Assembly (NCBI GenBank): GCA_021810505.1
Contig: JAJZIR010000003.1
Location: 76,279-140,278, forward strand
Length of the DNA: 64,000 bases
From: a bacterium
GTDB taxonomy: Bacteria; Deinococcota; Deinococci; Deinococcales; Deinococcaceae
Direction of reading: 5' to 3'
Part shown: positions 22,924 through 31,700 of the stretch, in pieces
How positions within the stretch are numbered: the first letter of the stretch is position 1
Layout of the letters: every line of letters starts with the position of its first letter
Notes under the pieces: model-generated
The model's input: the letters and a program-made list of their open reading frames with translations, nothing else
Told to the model about the DNA's origin: nothing
The model's database searches: none
Position numbers and translations under genes: made by a program

Positions 22924-25851
22924 TCAGGAAACCCGGTAGGCGTCCCGGGAAGGCCGCAGCGGGCGCAGCAACCAGTAGGGGCGGCGCAGGCCGCCGGGGG
23001 ACTGCGGCGTAGCCGGCCTGGTCAGGGCCAGCCACTCCAGATAGATCTGGTGAGCCCGCTCGGTATCGACTGCGATATCGCCGTAGCGGTCTCCTGGGTC
23101 CGCCGCCCGTACCGAGACGGCCTGATGCCAGCAGTGCATCCCGGAGATCGGATCAGGGTGCACCGGGAAGATCAGGTTCTGATGCACCCCGACGTCGCTC
23201 CACCAGACCGGCGCACCGCCTGAGCCGCTGGGCCGGCGTCCCGCGCCAGCTAGGCGGCTCAGGCGGTGCAGAGGCCCCTCCTGGCTGCGCTCGACCGTGG
23301 CCATCAGGGCGTTGGACCCACCGGTCTCGCCGGCAGGCCGCCAGCGACCCATGTGATGGCTGCAGGCCACCACGCCGGGACGGATCCCCTCGGTCACCCA
23401 GGCCTTGAGGACCATGTGGCCGATCGGCGTCTCCACCCGGACCAAGCTCCCGGTGCGCAGGCCCAAGCGGGCAGCGTCGCTGGGGTGGATCCACAGGGGA
23501 TTGGTGTGGGCGATCTCGTCGAGCCACTTGGCGTTGGCGCTGCGGGTGTGGATCTGGACCGGGACGCGGAAGGTCGGGATCAGGGGCATCTCGCCGGGCT
23601 TGAGCTTATCCGGGTGCACGTGGCTGCGCAGGTACCCGGGGACCGCCTGCTCCGGCCAACCCCACTCGGCCAGCGTCTTGGAGTAGAACTCCAGGCGCCC
23701 GCTGGGGGTGGGAAAGCCCAGGCAGGCGCGGCCGTCCACCTGCACCCCTACCGCCCTCCTACCCGCCGCGTCCGGACCGGGAGCGGGCAGAGGCGCGGCG
23801 TTGGGCGAAGGGCGCCGGGCAGCCGGGCTGTAGATCCGGCCATCCGGCGCGACTACAGCGCCCTCTAGATCCTCTGGGTCCAGCGGCCGCTCGTGCAGTG
23901 GGCCCACGTCGCGGCAGATCTCGAAGGAGCCGTAGCGGCGCATGTAGTCCAGCGGGCTCAGGCCCGCGGCGGCGGCCGCTTCCGGCAGGCCGGGAACCGA
24001 GTGCTCGAAGATGTAGGCGTAGTACTCGTCGACCGAGAGCTTCTGGCCGGGCTGGACCTTGGACTCGAACCAGCGCCGGATCCCCAGGGAGCCGTCCGGA
24101 TCGATCCGCCAAGACAGCTCGATCCAGAACTCGTTCTCCTCCCAGACTTCGCCGGGGTTGACGCTGCGGGTATCCGAGACCGGCTCCCCGGCCCTACGGC
24201 GGGCCTCGCGGAGCACCGGCTGGCGGAAACCGATCCACTGCCCGTCGTACTGCTCGTAGCTGAACAGGTCGTGGCGCTCAGAGGCGTGCCCCATCGGCAG
24301 GATCAGGTCGGCGAGATAGGCGGTCTCACTCCAGGTGGGAGTCAGAGCGACGTGCAACCCCACCTGCTCGGGGTCGGAGAGCATCTCGATCCAGGAGAAT
24401 CCATCGGGGTTGGTCCAGACTGGGTTGTAGACCCGGCTGAAATAGGTGTCGATGCGGCCGCGCCCCTCCTTCAGGAAGTGGGGCAGCAAGAAGGACATCT
24501 CGTTCTGCCCTAAAGGGTACTCCAGAGGGTAGGTGAGCGCATTCCAGGAAGTGGGGTGGGGAGGCTCATGGATCGGCCTGGGCACGAACTTGTTCCAGGT
24601 GTTGGGGTAGGTCCCTCCCTCGGTGGCGATGGCCCCCAGCAGGGCTGGGAGCAGGACCAGAGCCCTGGAGATCTGCCAACCGCCCAGGTTCCCGGCGGCA
24701 GCCGAGCGCCAGATGTGCGCGGCCAAGCGGTGGCCGGCCCCGGCGATCACCTCGGCGACTTCCCGCAGCCGCTCGGCCGAGATACCGGACTCGCGGGCGG
24801 CGAAGTCGAAGCTGTAATCCCGGTACAGCTGGTCCAGAGCGATCAGAAAAGATTCGAAAGTGACCGGAAGATCGGAGCGGCACTCCCGCAGGTACTCTTC
24901 CCAGTTCCACCAGCGGCGGATGAAGTCCTGGTCGATCCGCCGCTCGGCGATCAGGTGCGCGGCGATGGCCAGCAGGATCGCCGCCTCGCTGCCCGGGTAA
25001 GGCGAGAGCCAGTAATCCGCCTGGCTGGCAGTGTTGGAGAGGCGGACGTCGAGGACGATCAATCTGGCCCCGCGGGCCCTGGCCTCCACGATGCGTTGGG
25101 CGTGGGGGTTAAAGTAATGCCCCGACTCCAGGTGAGCGCTGATCAGGAGGATGACCTCAGCCCGAGCGAAGTCCGGGCTGGGGCGGTCGAAGCCCATCCA
25201 GAACTGGAAGCCAGCCCTTCCCCCGGAGGAGCAGATGTTGGTGTGCGAGTTGTGCCCGTCGACGTTCCAGGCCGCCAGCATCCGCTCGGTGAAGCCGTCC
25301 TCGCCGGGGCGGCCGACGTGGTACATGATCTCGTTGTTCCTGCCCTCCGAGAGCGCCCGGCGGATCCTGGCAGCGACGGTATCCAGGGCTTCCTCCCAGC
25401 TGATCCGCTCCCACCGGCCCTCCCCGCGGCCGCCGGCCCGGCGCAGCGGCCAGAGGATCCGGTCCGGGTCCTGGATCTGGTTGAGGGTCGCCGGCCCCTT
25501 GGCGCAGTTGCGGCCGCGCGATCCAGGGGAGAGGGGGTTTCCCTCGAACTTGCGCACCTGCTGGGTCTCCGCGTCGACGTAGGCCAGCAGGCCGCAGGCG
25601 GACTCGCAGTTGAAGCAGGTGGTGGGGATCAGGCGGTGATGGCGCTCCAGCCGCCTGGGCCAGGCCTTGGAGTCCAGCTCGATCCAATCGTCCCAGCGCT
25701 CCTTGGGCGGAAAGGCGGCCAGTTGGAGCTGAGAAGGGCCGGGATAGAAGGTCTCCCCCCGGGCCTCGCACTCCACCCTGAGCGCGCGCAATCTGCTCTC
25801 CAACTCCGGCAAGCGTCCACCCGGTCCGGTCTCGCGCGACCGATCATCCAT
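22924..25851 (-). CDS. Molybdopterin oxidoreductase catalytic subunit, SoeA/PsrA-like
   Basis: A 975-residue member of the DMSO reductase family. The N-terminal [4Fe-4S] motif is CFNCESAC with a fourth Cys in NCAKG (about residues 79-120). The molybdenum ligand is probably the Cys in HTNICSSGGRAG near 208, and the C-terminal molybdopterin dinucleotide-binding domain contains HTNPLWIHPSDAARLGL. There is no twin-arginine signal, so it should face the cytoplasm, as SoeA (sulfite-oxidising enzyme) does and PsrA/PhsA do not. Length also fits SoeA better. With the TauE-type exporter in the same operon, sulfite or another sulfur oxyanion is the likeliest substrate; polysulfide or tetrathionate cannot be excluded. 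GTACC follows GGGAGG before ATG 25851. Confidence 0.85.
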   Translation of the reverse strand: MDDRSRETGPGGRLPELESRLRALRVECEARGETFYPGPSQLQLAAFPPKERWDDWIELDSKAWPRRLERHHRLIPTTCFNCESACGLLAYVDAETQQVRKFEGNPLSPGSRGRNCAKGPATLNQIQDPDRILWPLRRAGGRGEGRWERISWEEALDTVAARIRRALSEGRNNEIMYHVGRPGEDGFTERMLAAWNVDGHNSHTNICSSGGRAGFQFWMGFDRPSPDFARAEVILLISAHLESGHYFNPHAQRIVEARARGARLIVLDVRLSNTASQADYWLSPYPGSEAAILLAIAAHLIAERRIDQDFIRRWWNWEEYLRECRSDLPVTFESFLIALDQLYRDYSFDFAARESGISAERLREVAEVIAGAGHRLAAHIWRSAAAGNLGGWQISRALVLLPALLGAIATEGGTYPNTWNKFVPRPIHEPPHPTSWNALTYPLEYPLGQNEMSFLLPHFLKEGRGRIDTYFSRVYNPVWTNPDGFSWIEMLSDPEQVGLHVALTPTWSETAYLADLILPMGHASERHDLFSYEQYDGQWIGFRQPVLREARRRAGEPVSDTRSVNPGEVWEENEFWIELSWRIDPDGSLGIRRWFESKVQPGQKLSVDEYYAYIFEHSVPGLPEAAAAAGLSPLDYMRRYGSFEICRDVGPLHERPLDPEDLEGAVVAPDGRIYSPAARRPSPNAAPLPAPGPDAAGRRAVGVQVDGRACLGFPTPSGRLEFYSKTLAEWGWPEQAVPGYLRSHVHPDKLKPGEMPLIPTFRVPVQIHTRSANAKWLDEIAHTNPLWIHPSDAARLGLRTGSLVRVETPIGHMVLKAWVTEGIRPGVVACSHHMGRWRPAGETGGSNALMATVERSQEGPLHRLSRLAGAGRRPSGSGGAPVWWSDVGVHQNLIFPVHPDPISGMHCWHQAVSVRAADPGDRYGDIAVDTERAHQIYLEWLALTRPATPQSPGGLRRPYWLLRPLRPSRDAYRVS

Positions 25852-25869
25852 GCGGTACCTCCCTGCCCA

Positions 25870-27387
25870 TCAGGCCAGCGGGACGGACTGCCCGGCCTGA
25901 AGATAGGCGTGTTCGTGGAGAAAAAGGCCGACCAGAACCGCGGCGGCGGCTACTCCCCCCCACCAGGGGGCCAGCAGGCCGACGGCGCTGAGCAGCAGGC
26001 CGGCCCTAAACCAACCGGCCCAGCGGCCGCGGGTCATCTCCCAAGCGGCCAGTTCGGCGTGCGCTGTGGCGTGGGAGCCGAGCTCGGCGGCGACGAACAG
26101 CAGGTGCGCGGCGGTCGCGGCGGCCAGAGCGGCGGCAACCCATCCCCACAGGGCTGGGTAGAAGGCGGCGAGCAGCGGCAGCAGCGCGGCCGACCCCACC
26201 ATCCCCGCCTGGACCGCCAGGTGCGGCGGGAGCAGGGGGCTCTGCCAGAGGTCCCTGGCCCGGGCCTGCGCCAGCAGGTAGGCGGTGTAGACCGCCACCG
26301 AGAGGGCCAGCGGGAGGCCGAACCAAGCGAACAGGGCGCTGCCCAGACCCAGCAGGCCCAACAGGAACTGCAGCGCCAGCAGGGCGGCGTAGGCCGAGAT
26401 CAGGTAGGCGCCCCGGACCAGCCAGCTCTGCGGGCGCCCCCTGGTCAAAACCAGATAGAAGCGCTCGGGGTGCTCCAGGTCGAGGACCAGCAGCCCTCCG
26501 GTCAAGGCCAGGAAAACCCCCGAGATCAGCGGGACGTAGATCCTCCAGAGCACCGAGGCGACGGGGAGCCGGCCGGCCAAGACCAGCAGGGCGGCGACCA
26601 GAAAGACGCCGGCCGCAAGGCCCTTGGTCCAGGTATAGGCGCTCACCCGCCAGTCCCAGGGAACGCTGTGGGGTCCGTCGTAGGCCAACAGCGCCGCCGC
26701 CGAGCTGTTGGGGTGCTGGGGGTGACCGCCGACCTGGTGGTGCGGCCCGCGGCGCTGCTGGCTCCACAGGAACAGCCCCCCGGCCGGTCGCCTGGCCGCC
26801 AAGGGGTCCAAGGTGGCCTGGTGGGCGCCCTTGTAGAACAGCTTGGGCCTGGTCCCCTTCTCCGGACGGCGCACCGCCACCACGTCGCGGTTCACCAGCT
26901 GGGACACCTTGGAGGAGGGGTCGTTCAGGTCCCCGATCAAGATGGCCTCGGTGGGGCACACCACCACGCAGGCCGGCTCAAGACCTAGGTCGAGCCGGTG
27001 GGCGCAGAAGTTGCACTTCTCGGCCGAGTGGTCCTCAGGATTGATGAAGATGGCGTCGTAGGGGCAGGCGGCGATGCAGGCCTTGCAGCCGATACAGATG
27101 CTCTTGTCGAAGTCCACGATCCCGTCCGGCCGGCGGTGCATGGCTCCGGTAGGGCAAGCGGAGACACAGGGGGCGTCCTCGCACTGGTTGCAGCGGGTGA
27201 CTTGGACCGAGCGGCGTACCTCCGGGAAGACCCCGACCTCGACGTACTTGACGTAGGTCCTGCTGACCCCTACGGGCACTTCGTTCTCGGACTTGCAGGC
27301 CACCGTGCAGGCGTGGCAACCGATGCAGCGGGTCTGGTCGATCAGCTTGGCCCAGCGCGGCGATTCAGTGGATCCGGCTCCGGTCAT
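25870..27387 (-). CDS. Fused iron-sulfur and NrfD-type membrane subunit (SoeB-SoeC/PsrB-PsrC fusion)
   Basis: A 505-residue fusion of the two electron-transfer subunits normally encoded separately. Residues about 10-190 are a four-cluster ferredoxin: CIGCHACTVACK, CNQCEDAPCVSACP, CIGCKACIAACP and CNFC with PACVVVCP. A linker of about 60 residues leads to an NrfD-like membrane domain (about 250-500) with eight or so membrane helices, the quinone-binding subunit. No signal peptide precedes the ferredoxin part, consistent with a cytoplasm-facing complex. I chose ATG 27387 because GGAGGA stands just before it; the frame continues 22 codons upstream. It is the first gene of the operon. Confidence 0.88.
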   Translation of the reverse strand: MTGAGSTESPRWAKLIDQTRCIGCHACTVACKSENEVPVGVSRTYVKYVEVGVFPEVRRSVQVTRCNQCEDAPCVSACPTGAMHRRPDGIVDFDKSICIGCKACIAACPYDAIFINPEDHSAEKCNFCAHRLDLGLEPACVVVCPTEAILIGDLNDPSSKVSQLVNRDVVAVRRPEKGTRPKLFYKGAHQATLDPLAARRPAGGLFLWSQQRRGPHHQVGGHPQHPNSSAAALLAYDGPHSVPWDWRVSAYTWTKGLAAGVFLVAALLVLAGRLPVASVLWRIYVPLISGVFLALTGGLLVLDLEHPERFYLVLTRGRPQSWLVRGAYLISAYAALLALQFLLGLLGLGSALFAWFGLPLALSVAVYTAYLLAQARARDLWQSPLLPPHLAVQAGMVGSAALLPLLAAFYPALWGWVAAALAAATAAHLLFVAAELGSHATAHAELAAWEMTRGRWAGWFRAGLLLSAVGLLAPWWGGVAAAAVLVGLFLHEHAYLQAGQSVPLA

Positions 27388-27792
27388 CGCTCCTCCGGCG
27401 GCGCGCGTCCCTGGGCGCCGTTGGGCATCATGGTAGCGGTGGAACTCATACAAATCAAATCAATATCCATATTTTTATTATCAATTAAAAAAATATCTCA
27501 AGTAAGCTCGACCGATGGCGCGCTCAGCGCTAGGGAGTGCTGTCCGGCGGCAAACCCGGGCCTGTCTGAAATCCGCCGCCACCCGGGTCGGGTGCGCCGC
27601 GCCGGATCCGGGCGCCCGGAGAGAGCCAACCGCCTGCGGCCGCGTTCAGCGCCTAGCGCGCGGCGCAGGGGCCGGCCATTCCGCAACCAGGGGGGACCCC
27701 CCACTGAGGCGGAGAGCAGCTCCACTGGCGGCGCCAGCAGAACCCTACCCGGTCCGCGGCAGAGGTGGGTCTCAAGGGGGCGGCTGAGCGGG
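27388..27792. other. Intergenic region; AT-rich control segment, otherwise empty
   Basis: About 27440-27510 is strongly AT-rich and should contain the promoter of the molybdoenzyme operon, but no clear -35/-10 pair stands out. ATCAA occurs at three places in 27450-27485. From 27510 to 27792 the sequence is GC-rich with small inverted repeats and no credible gene on either strand. Confidence 0.5.
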
Positions 27793-28107
27793 TCAGTGAT
27801 CGAAATTCACGAAGCCGGCAGCGTTGCGGTGATGGGCGCCGAGGGCGTAATCGAGCTGCTCTTCCAGGCTCTTCAGCTGCGCCGAGAACACGATGTGGTC
27901 AGGAATCCAGTAGTTGAGGCGCACGGCATCGAATTGGATCCAGAGCTTGGACCCATTGGGCCCTTCTCTCCAAAAAACCAAGCGCGAGAAGCCGTTGCGG
28001 TCGGCCCAGGCGCTGGCGCACCGCCGCAGCGCCTCGGGAAGCTGGCAACCTTCGGTCTCTGCCAGGCTCTCTCCAGTGGTGACGTCCCGGATCTCAATCG
28101 TCGTCAC
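27793..28107 (-). CDS. Hypothetical protein, 104 residues
   Basis: Not recognised. A soluble acidic protein that starts TTIEIRDVTTGESLAETEG and has an aromatic-rich middle (FSRLVFWREGPNG, LNYWIPDHIVFS), suggesting a small alpha/beta fold. GTG 28107 is chosen because it lies downstream of a TACAAT -10-like box (about 28128-28123, minus strand); the frame is open further up. It is divergent from exonuclease III. Confidence 0.6.
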   Translation of the reverse strand: MTTIEIRDVTTGESLAETEGCQLPEALRRCASAWADRNGFSRLVFWREGPNGSKLWIQFDAVRLNYWIPDHIVFSAQLKSLEEQLDYALGAHHRNAAGFVNFDH

Positions 28108-28215
28108 GGCGCACCCCGACTGCATTGTACGCCACCGCAGAGGTCTCGGCGAGAAGTTCGCCGGAGCCCGCCAGAAGCCAGGCCCCAGCGCCGCCCGCGA
28201 GCAGGCGGCTCCTGG

Positions 28216-28221
28216 CATACT
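28216..28221 (+). promoter_or_regulatory. Leaderless -10 box of the exonuclease III gene
   Basis: CATACT is six bases before ATG 28228, with no ribosome binding site. Confidence 0.6.
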
Positions 28222-28227
28222 CAGCCC

Positions 28228-29019
28228 ATGCGCGTCACCACCCTGAATCTCAACGGCCTGCGCAGCGCGCGGGCTAAGGGCTTGCTGCCCTGGCTGGCTA
28301 CCCGGGCGCCGGACCTGCTCTGCCTGCAGGAAGTGCGCAGCGAACCGGAGCCGGAGCTCTTCGCCGAGCTGGGCTACCACAGCGCCTGGGCGCCAGCTAA
28401 GCGCCCCGGCTACAGCGGCGTGGCCCTGCTAGCGCGCTGGCCGCTCGAAGACGTTCAGATCGGCATCGGCGACCCCCTCATCGACGAGGAAGGCCGCTGG
28501 ATCGCCGCCCGGATCGGCCGGCTACGCCTGGTCAGCCTCTACCTGCCCAGCGGCAGCAGCGGAGCCGAGCGGCAAGCCGCCAAGGAGCGGGCCATGCAGC
28601 TCTTGACCCCCCACCTCCTAGCTCCTGGGCCGCGCATCCTAGCCGGCGACTACAACATCGCCCACCGCGAAGTCGACCTCAAGAATTGGCGCTCCAATCG
28701 CCAGAACAGCGGCTTTCTCCCCCAGGAAAGAGCCTGGCTGGACCAACTCACCTCCTACAGCCTCAGCGATGTCCACCAGCGGCTGCTGGGGGAAGGCAGC
28801 TGCTACACCTGGTGGAGCCAGCGGGGGCAGGCCTACCAGAAGGACGTGGGCTGGCGCATCGACCTGCAGCTGGCCAGCCCGGACGTGGCTGAGGGAGCCA
28901 GAGCCTGGCTGGTGGACCGCGCGATCCGGCTCAGCGACCACGCCGCGCTCAGCATCGATTACGACCTTCCCGCTGGGCTGCTGCCGCAGCTGCCGAGCGG
29001 CGAGGAGGCGGGGGACTAG
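28228..29019 (+). CDS. xthA: Exonuclease III/AP endonuclease
   Basis: Repairs abasic sites and trims 3' ends. The 263-residue protein carries the EEP-fold motifs: TTLNLNGLRSA at the N-terminus, LCLQEVRSE near residue 34 (metal-binding Glu), GYSGVALLAR near 66, GDYNIAHREVDL near 138 and the catalytic Asp-His pair in IRLSDHAAL near 236. In the usual SDHxP motif the final Pro is absent. The reading frame is open far upstream, but ATG 28228 matches the family start and has a leaderless -10 box in front. Confidence 0.93.
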   Translation: MRVTTLNLNGLRSARAKGLLPWLATRAPDLLCLQEVRSEPEPELFAELGYHSAWAPAKRPGYSGVALLARWPLEDVQIGIGDPLIDEEGRWIAARIGRLRLVSLYLPSGSSGAERQAAKERAMQLLTPHLLAPGPRILAGDYNIAHREVDLKNWRSNRQNSGFLPQERAWLDQLTSYSLSDVHQRLLGEGSCYTWWSQRGQAYQKDVGWRIDLQLASPDVAEGARAWLVDRAIRLSDHAALSIDYDLPAGLLPQLPSGEEAGD

Positions 29020-29040
29020 AGGGCTCTCACCAAATTCGGC

Positions 29041-29046
29041 TAGACT
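29041..29046 (+). promoter_or_regulatory. Leaderless -10 box of the receiver-domain gene
   Basis: TAGACT is six bases before GTG 29053 and no ribosome binding site is present. Confidence 0.65.
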
Positions 29047-29052
29047 GAACCC

Positions 29053-29439
29053 GTGCAGCCGTACCACATCCTTGCGGCCAGCCCAGAGCAGACCACCCGA
29101 GACATGCTCGACCTGATCCTGGGGTCAGATGGCCACCAGGTCACCTGCTTCGGGAGCGGGGGAGAATTGTTGACCGAGCTGCGGCGCGCGGTGCCCGACG
29201 GCTTGATCCTCGATGACGCTCTGGACGGGCCGAGTGCGCTGGAACTGTGCCGGCGTATCCGTAAGGTCGGCAGGTTGAAACAGGTACCGATCATCCTGCT
29301 GGCCAGCCCTGGCCGGGACCAGACCCTGCTCGCTTCGGCCCGGCAGGCCCAGGCCAACGAAGTCCTGGGGCGCCCGCTGATCGGAAAGAACGTGCGGGCC
29401 AGGATCCGGCGGATCATCGAGGAGAGCAGGGTCTCCTGA
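29053..29439 (+). CDS. Stand-alone response-regulator receiver protein, partly degenerate
   Basis: A 128-residue protein consisting only of a receiver fold. The phosphorylatable Asp is probably Asp54 in DGLILDDALDGPSALELCRRIR. Other key residues have changed: the acidic pair after strand 1 is replaced in HILAASPEQ, the Thr/Ser of strand 4 is Ser85 in IILLAS, and the invariant Lys of the KP motif is Arg107 in LGRPL. Mg-dependent phosphorylation is therefore doubtful, and the protein may be a phosphorylation-independent (pseudo-receiver) partner. It lies 47 bases upstream of the penicillin-binding protein gene on the same strand. Confidence 0.8.
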   Translation: MQPYHILAASPEQTTRDMLDLILGSDGHQVTCFGSGGELLTELRRAVPDGLILDDALDGPSALELCRRIRKVGRLKQVPIILLASPGRDQTLLASARQAQANEVLGRPLIGKNVRARIRRIIEESRVS

Positions 29440-29486
29440 GGCGGACGCCCCGACCCGGCTCCAGCTACCCCTGAGAGGTTTTAGAA

Positions 29487-31700
29487 GTGCAAACGCTACG
29501 AATCATCTGGGCGGTCTTCATCAGTTTGGTGCTGTCGGCAGCGGCTGCCTTCGCGGTCTTCGCCACCCACTGGCTGAAAGACCTGCCCGATTACCGGCAG
29601 CTCGACACCATGCAGCTCTCCGGTACCACCAGGATCTACGCCCGCAACGGTAGCCTGATCGGGACGCTGAGCCCCAGCCTGCCCGGCGGCGGCTCGGTCG
29701 ACCGCACCGTGGTGGCGCTGAACCAGGTCAGCCCCTACCTGATCGCCTCGGTGGTGACCAGCGAGGACCACCGCTTCTTCTACAACTACGGGGTCGACCC
29801 GATCGGAATGCTGCGCGGTCTGATCAGCACGCTATTCCACCACCAGCTGCAAGGGGGATCGACCCTGACCAATCAGCTGGTCAAGAGCACGCTGCTGGCC
29901 AGCTTCCACGGCGCGCGCACCCTGCGGCGCAAGGTCAAGGAGGCGGTGCTCTCCCTGGAAGTGGGCCGCAAGCTGACCAAGAACGAGATCCTGCAAGATT
30001 ACCTCAACGTGATCTACTGGGGGGCCAACGGGAACTCCAGCATCGTCGGCGCTTACGCCGCGGCCAAAGCCTACTTCGGTGTCCCGCCCAGCCGGCTCAG
30101 CCTGGCCCAGAGCGTCTATCTGACCACCCTGATCCCAGCACCAGCGCGCTATTACCATTATCCGGCCTACCGGCCGCTGATGCACAACCTGCTGCAGCGC
30201 ATGGTCAAAGACGGCTGGATCAGCCAGAGCCAGGCCAAGGCCGCCTTCGACCAGCCCATCGAGCCCTCTGGTTGGAAGATCCGCTATGGGCCGGGCGGCC
30301 AGGTCCTGAGCGCGCAGTTCACCGGTGTTCCCAGGGCCACCCAGGCCGTCTCCACCGAGCAGGCCCCCTACTTCATGCAGCAGGTCAAACTCGACCTGCT
30401 CAAGCGCTTCGGGCGCCACCTGGTCTACGGTTCGGGGGGTCTGGACGTGATCACCACCTTGAGCCCCCAGGCTCAGGCGGCCATGGACCAGGCTTCTCTG
30501 GACGCGGTGCTACCCCCGGGGGCCACCCTGGGGATGGTGGCCATGCAGCCGCAGACCGGCCAGGTCCTGGCCATGGTCGGCCAGAAGCTCTACCCGGGCA
30601 AGACGCCGCCGCAGTGGAACAACGCGGTCAACGCCTATAGGCAGATCGGCAGCTCGATCAAGCCGTTCCTCTACACCACCGCCCTGGGGATGGGCTTCAC
30701 CCAGCTGAACACCGAGCCGGATTTCCCTGCGACCTTCCCCTGCGTCGGCTGCCCGGGCGGCGTGTACAAACCACATGACTACGACTACATCTACCAGCAC
30801 CGCGACGTCACCCTGCGCTACGCCTTGGACCACAGCCTCAACCTACCCACCCTGCACCTGCTCACCCAGGTCGGTATCCCCAATCTGGTCCACACTCTTC
30901 ACCTGGTCCACCTGCCGGTCTATCCCCACCCTTATCTGGCCCTGGGTCTAGGTGCTCTGCAGGCCAGCCCGCTGCAGATGGCCGCGGCTTACTCGGTTTT
31001 CGCCGACCAGGGCGTCTATCACCGCCCCAGCTACCTGCTCAAGGTCACCACCGCGTCCGGCAAGGTGCTCTACGACGCCAAGCGAACTCCCCCCAAGGGG
31101 CAGCGGGTCTTCAGCCCACAGCTGGCCTACATGGGGCTCAACATGATGCTCGGGTACGTCAACGACCTGACCATGGCCCAGGGGGGCCTGGGCCAGCTGG
31201 GCAAGGTCCCCGGCTGGCAGACTGGGGGCAAAACCGGGACCAGCAACAGCATCCGCGACCTGTGGTTCGACGGAGTCACCCCCAAGCTGGTCATCTCCAC
31301 CTGGGTCGGCCGCGAAGACGACCAGCCGATGCGCTGGCATAACAGCGTCTACGTACCGTCCAGCAGCTATGTCAACCCGCCCATCTTCCGCCAGGCTGCC
31401 GCGGGAGCGCTGGCTGGGCAGACCCCCGTCCCCTTCAAGATCCCACCCGGCATCATCTTCCGGCACTACAAGAACGACGCCTGGCCACTGGCTTTCCTGG
31501 CTCCTAACGGCTCTTCGCAAACTGCCCAGCAAACCAGCGGCCTCTCCACGCTGCCGCTGAGCCAGAAAACGGTCGTCGTCAGCATCGACCGCAGGACCGG
31601 CTACCTGGCCAGCCCCTCCACCCCCAGCCGCGACATCGTCCAGAGGCAGGTACCGCGCTCGGAGCTGGCCCAGTTCAGCCCGCCCGGGTCAGCGCCTTGA
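29487..31700 (+). CDS. Class A penicillin-binding protein (transglycosylase-transpeptidase)
   Basis: Builds and cross-links peptidoglycan. The 737-residue protein has an N-terminal membrane anchor (WAVFISLVLSAAAAFAVFA), a GT51 domain with EDHRFFYNYGVD near residue 93 and QGGSTLTNQLVK near 121, and a transpeptidase domain with the Ser-x-x-Lys in GSSIKPF near 389, the SxN motif in DHSLNLP and KTGTS near 582. All catalytic motifs are intact. Start GTG 29487 follows GAGAGG. The next gene begins in an overlap with its stop (TTGA). Confidence 0.93.
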   Translation: MQTLRIIWAVFISLVLSAAAAFAVFATHWLKDLPDYRQLDTMQLSGTTRIYARNGSLIGTLSPSLPGGGSVDRTVVALNQVSPYLIASVVTSEDHRFFYNYGVDPIGMLRGLISTLFHHQLQGGSTLTNQLVKSTLLASFHGARTLRRKVKEAVLSLEVGRKLTKNEILQDYLNVIYWGANGNSSIVGAYAAAKAYFGVPPSRLSLAQSVYLTTLIPAPARYYHYPAYRPLMHNLLQRMVKDGWISQSQAKAAFDQPIEPSGWKIRYGPGGQVLSAQFTGVPRATQAVSTEQAPYFMQQVKLDLLKRFGRHLVYGSGGLDVITTLSPQAQAAMDQASLDAVLPPGATLGMVAMQPQTGQVLAMVGQKLYPGKTPPQWNNAVNAYRQIGSSIKPFLYTTALGMGFTQLNTEPDFPATFPCVGCPGGVYKPHDYDYIYQHRDVTLRYALDHSLNLPTLHLLTQVGIPNLVHTLHLVHLPVYPHPYLALGLGALQASPLQMAAAYSVFADQGVYHRPSYLLKVTTASGKVLYDAKRTPPKGQRVFSPQLAYMGLNMMLGYVNDLTMAQGGLGQLGKVPGWQTGGKTGTSNSIRDLWFDGVTPKLVISTWVGREDDQPMRWHNSVYVPSSSYVNPPIFRQAAAGALAGQTPVPFKIPPGIIFRHYKNDAWPLAFLAPNGSSQTAQQTSGLSTLPLSQKTVVVSIDRRTGYLASPSTPSRDIVQRQVPRSELAQFSPPGSAP

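Noticed and set aside
24556..26988. An 810-codon open frame opposite the molybdoenzyme genes
   Set aside because: Antisense to well-supported genes and of low-complexity Gly/Gln/Pro composition.
26998..28227. N-terminal extension of exonuclease III by about 410 codons
   Set aside because: The extension crosses the opposite genes and an AT-rich control region; the family begins at ATG 28228 where a leaderless -10 box is present.
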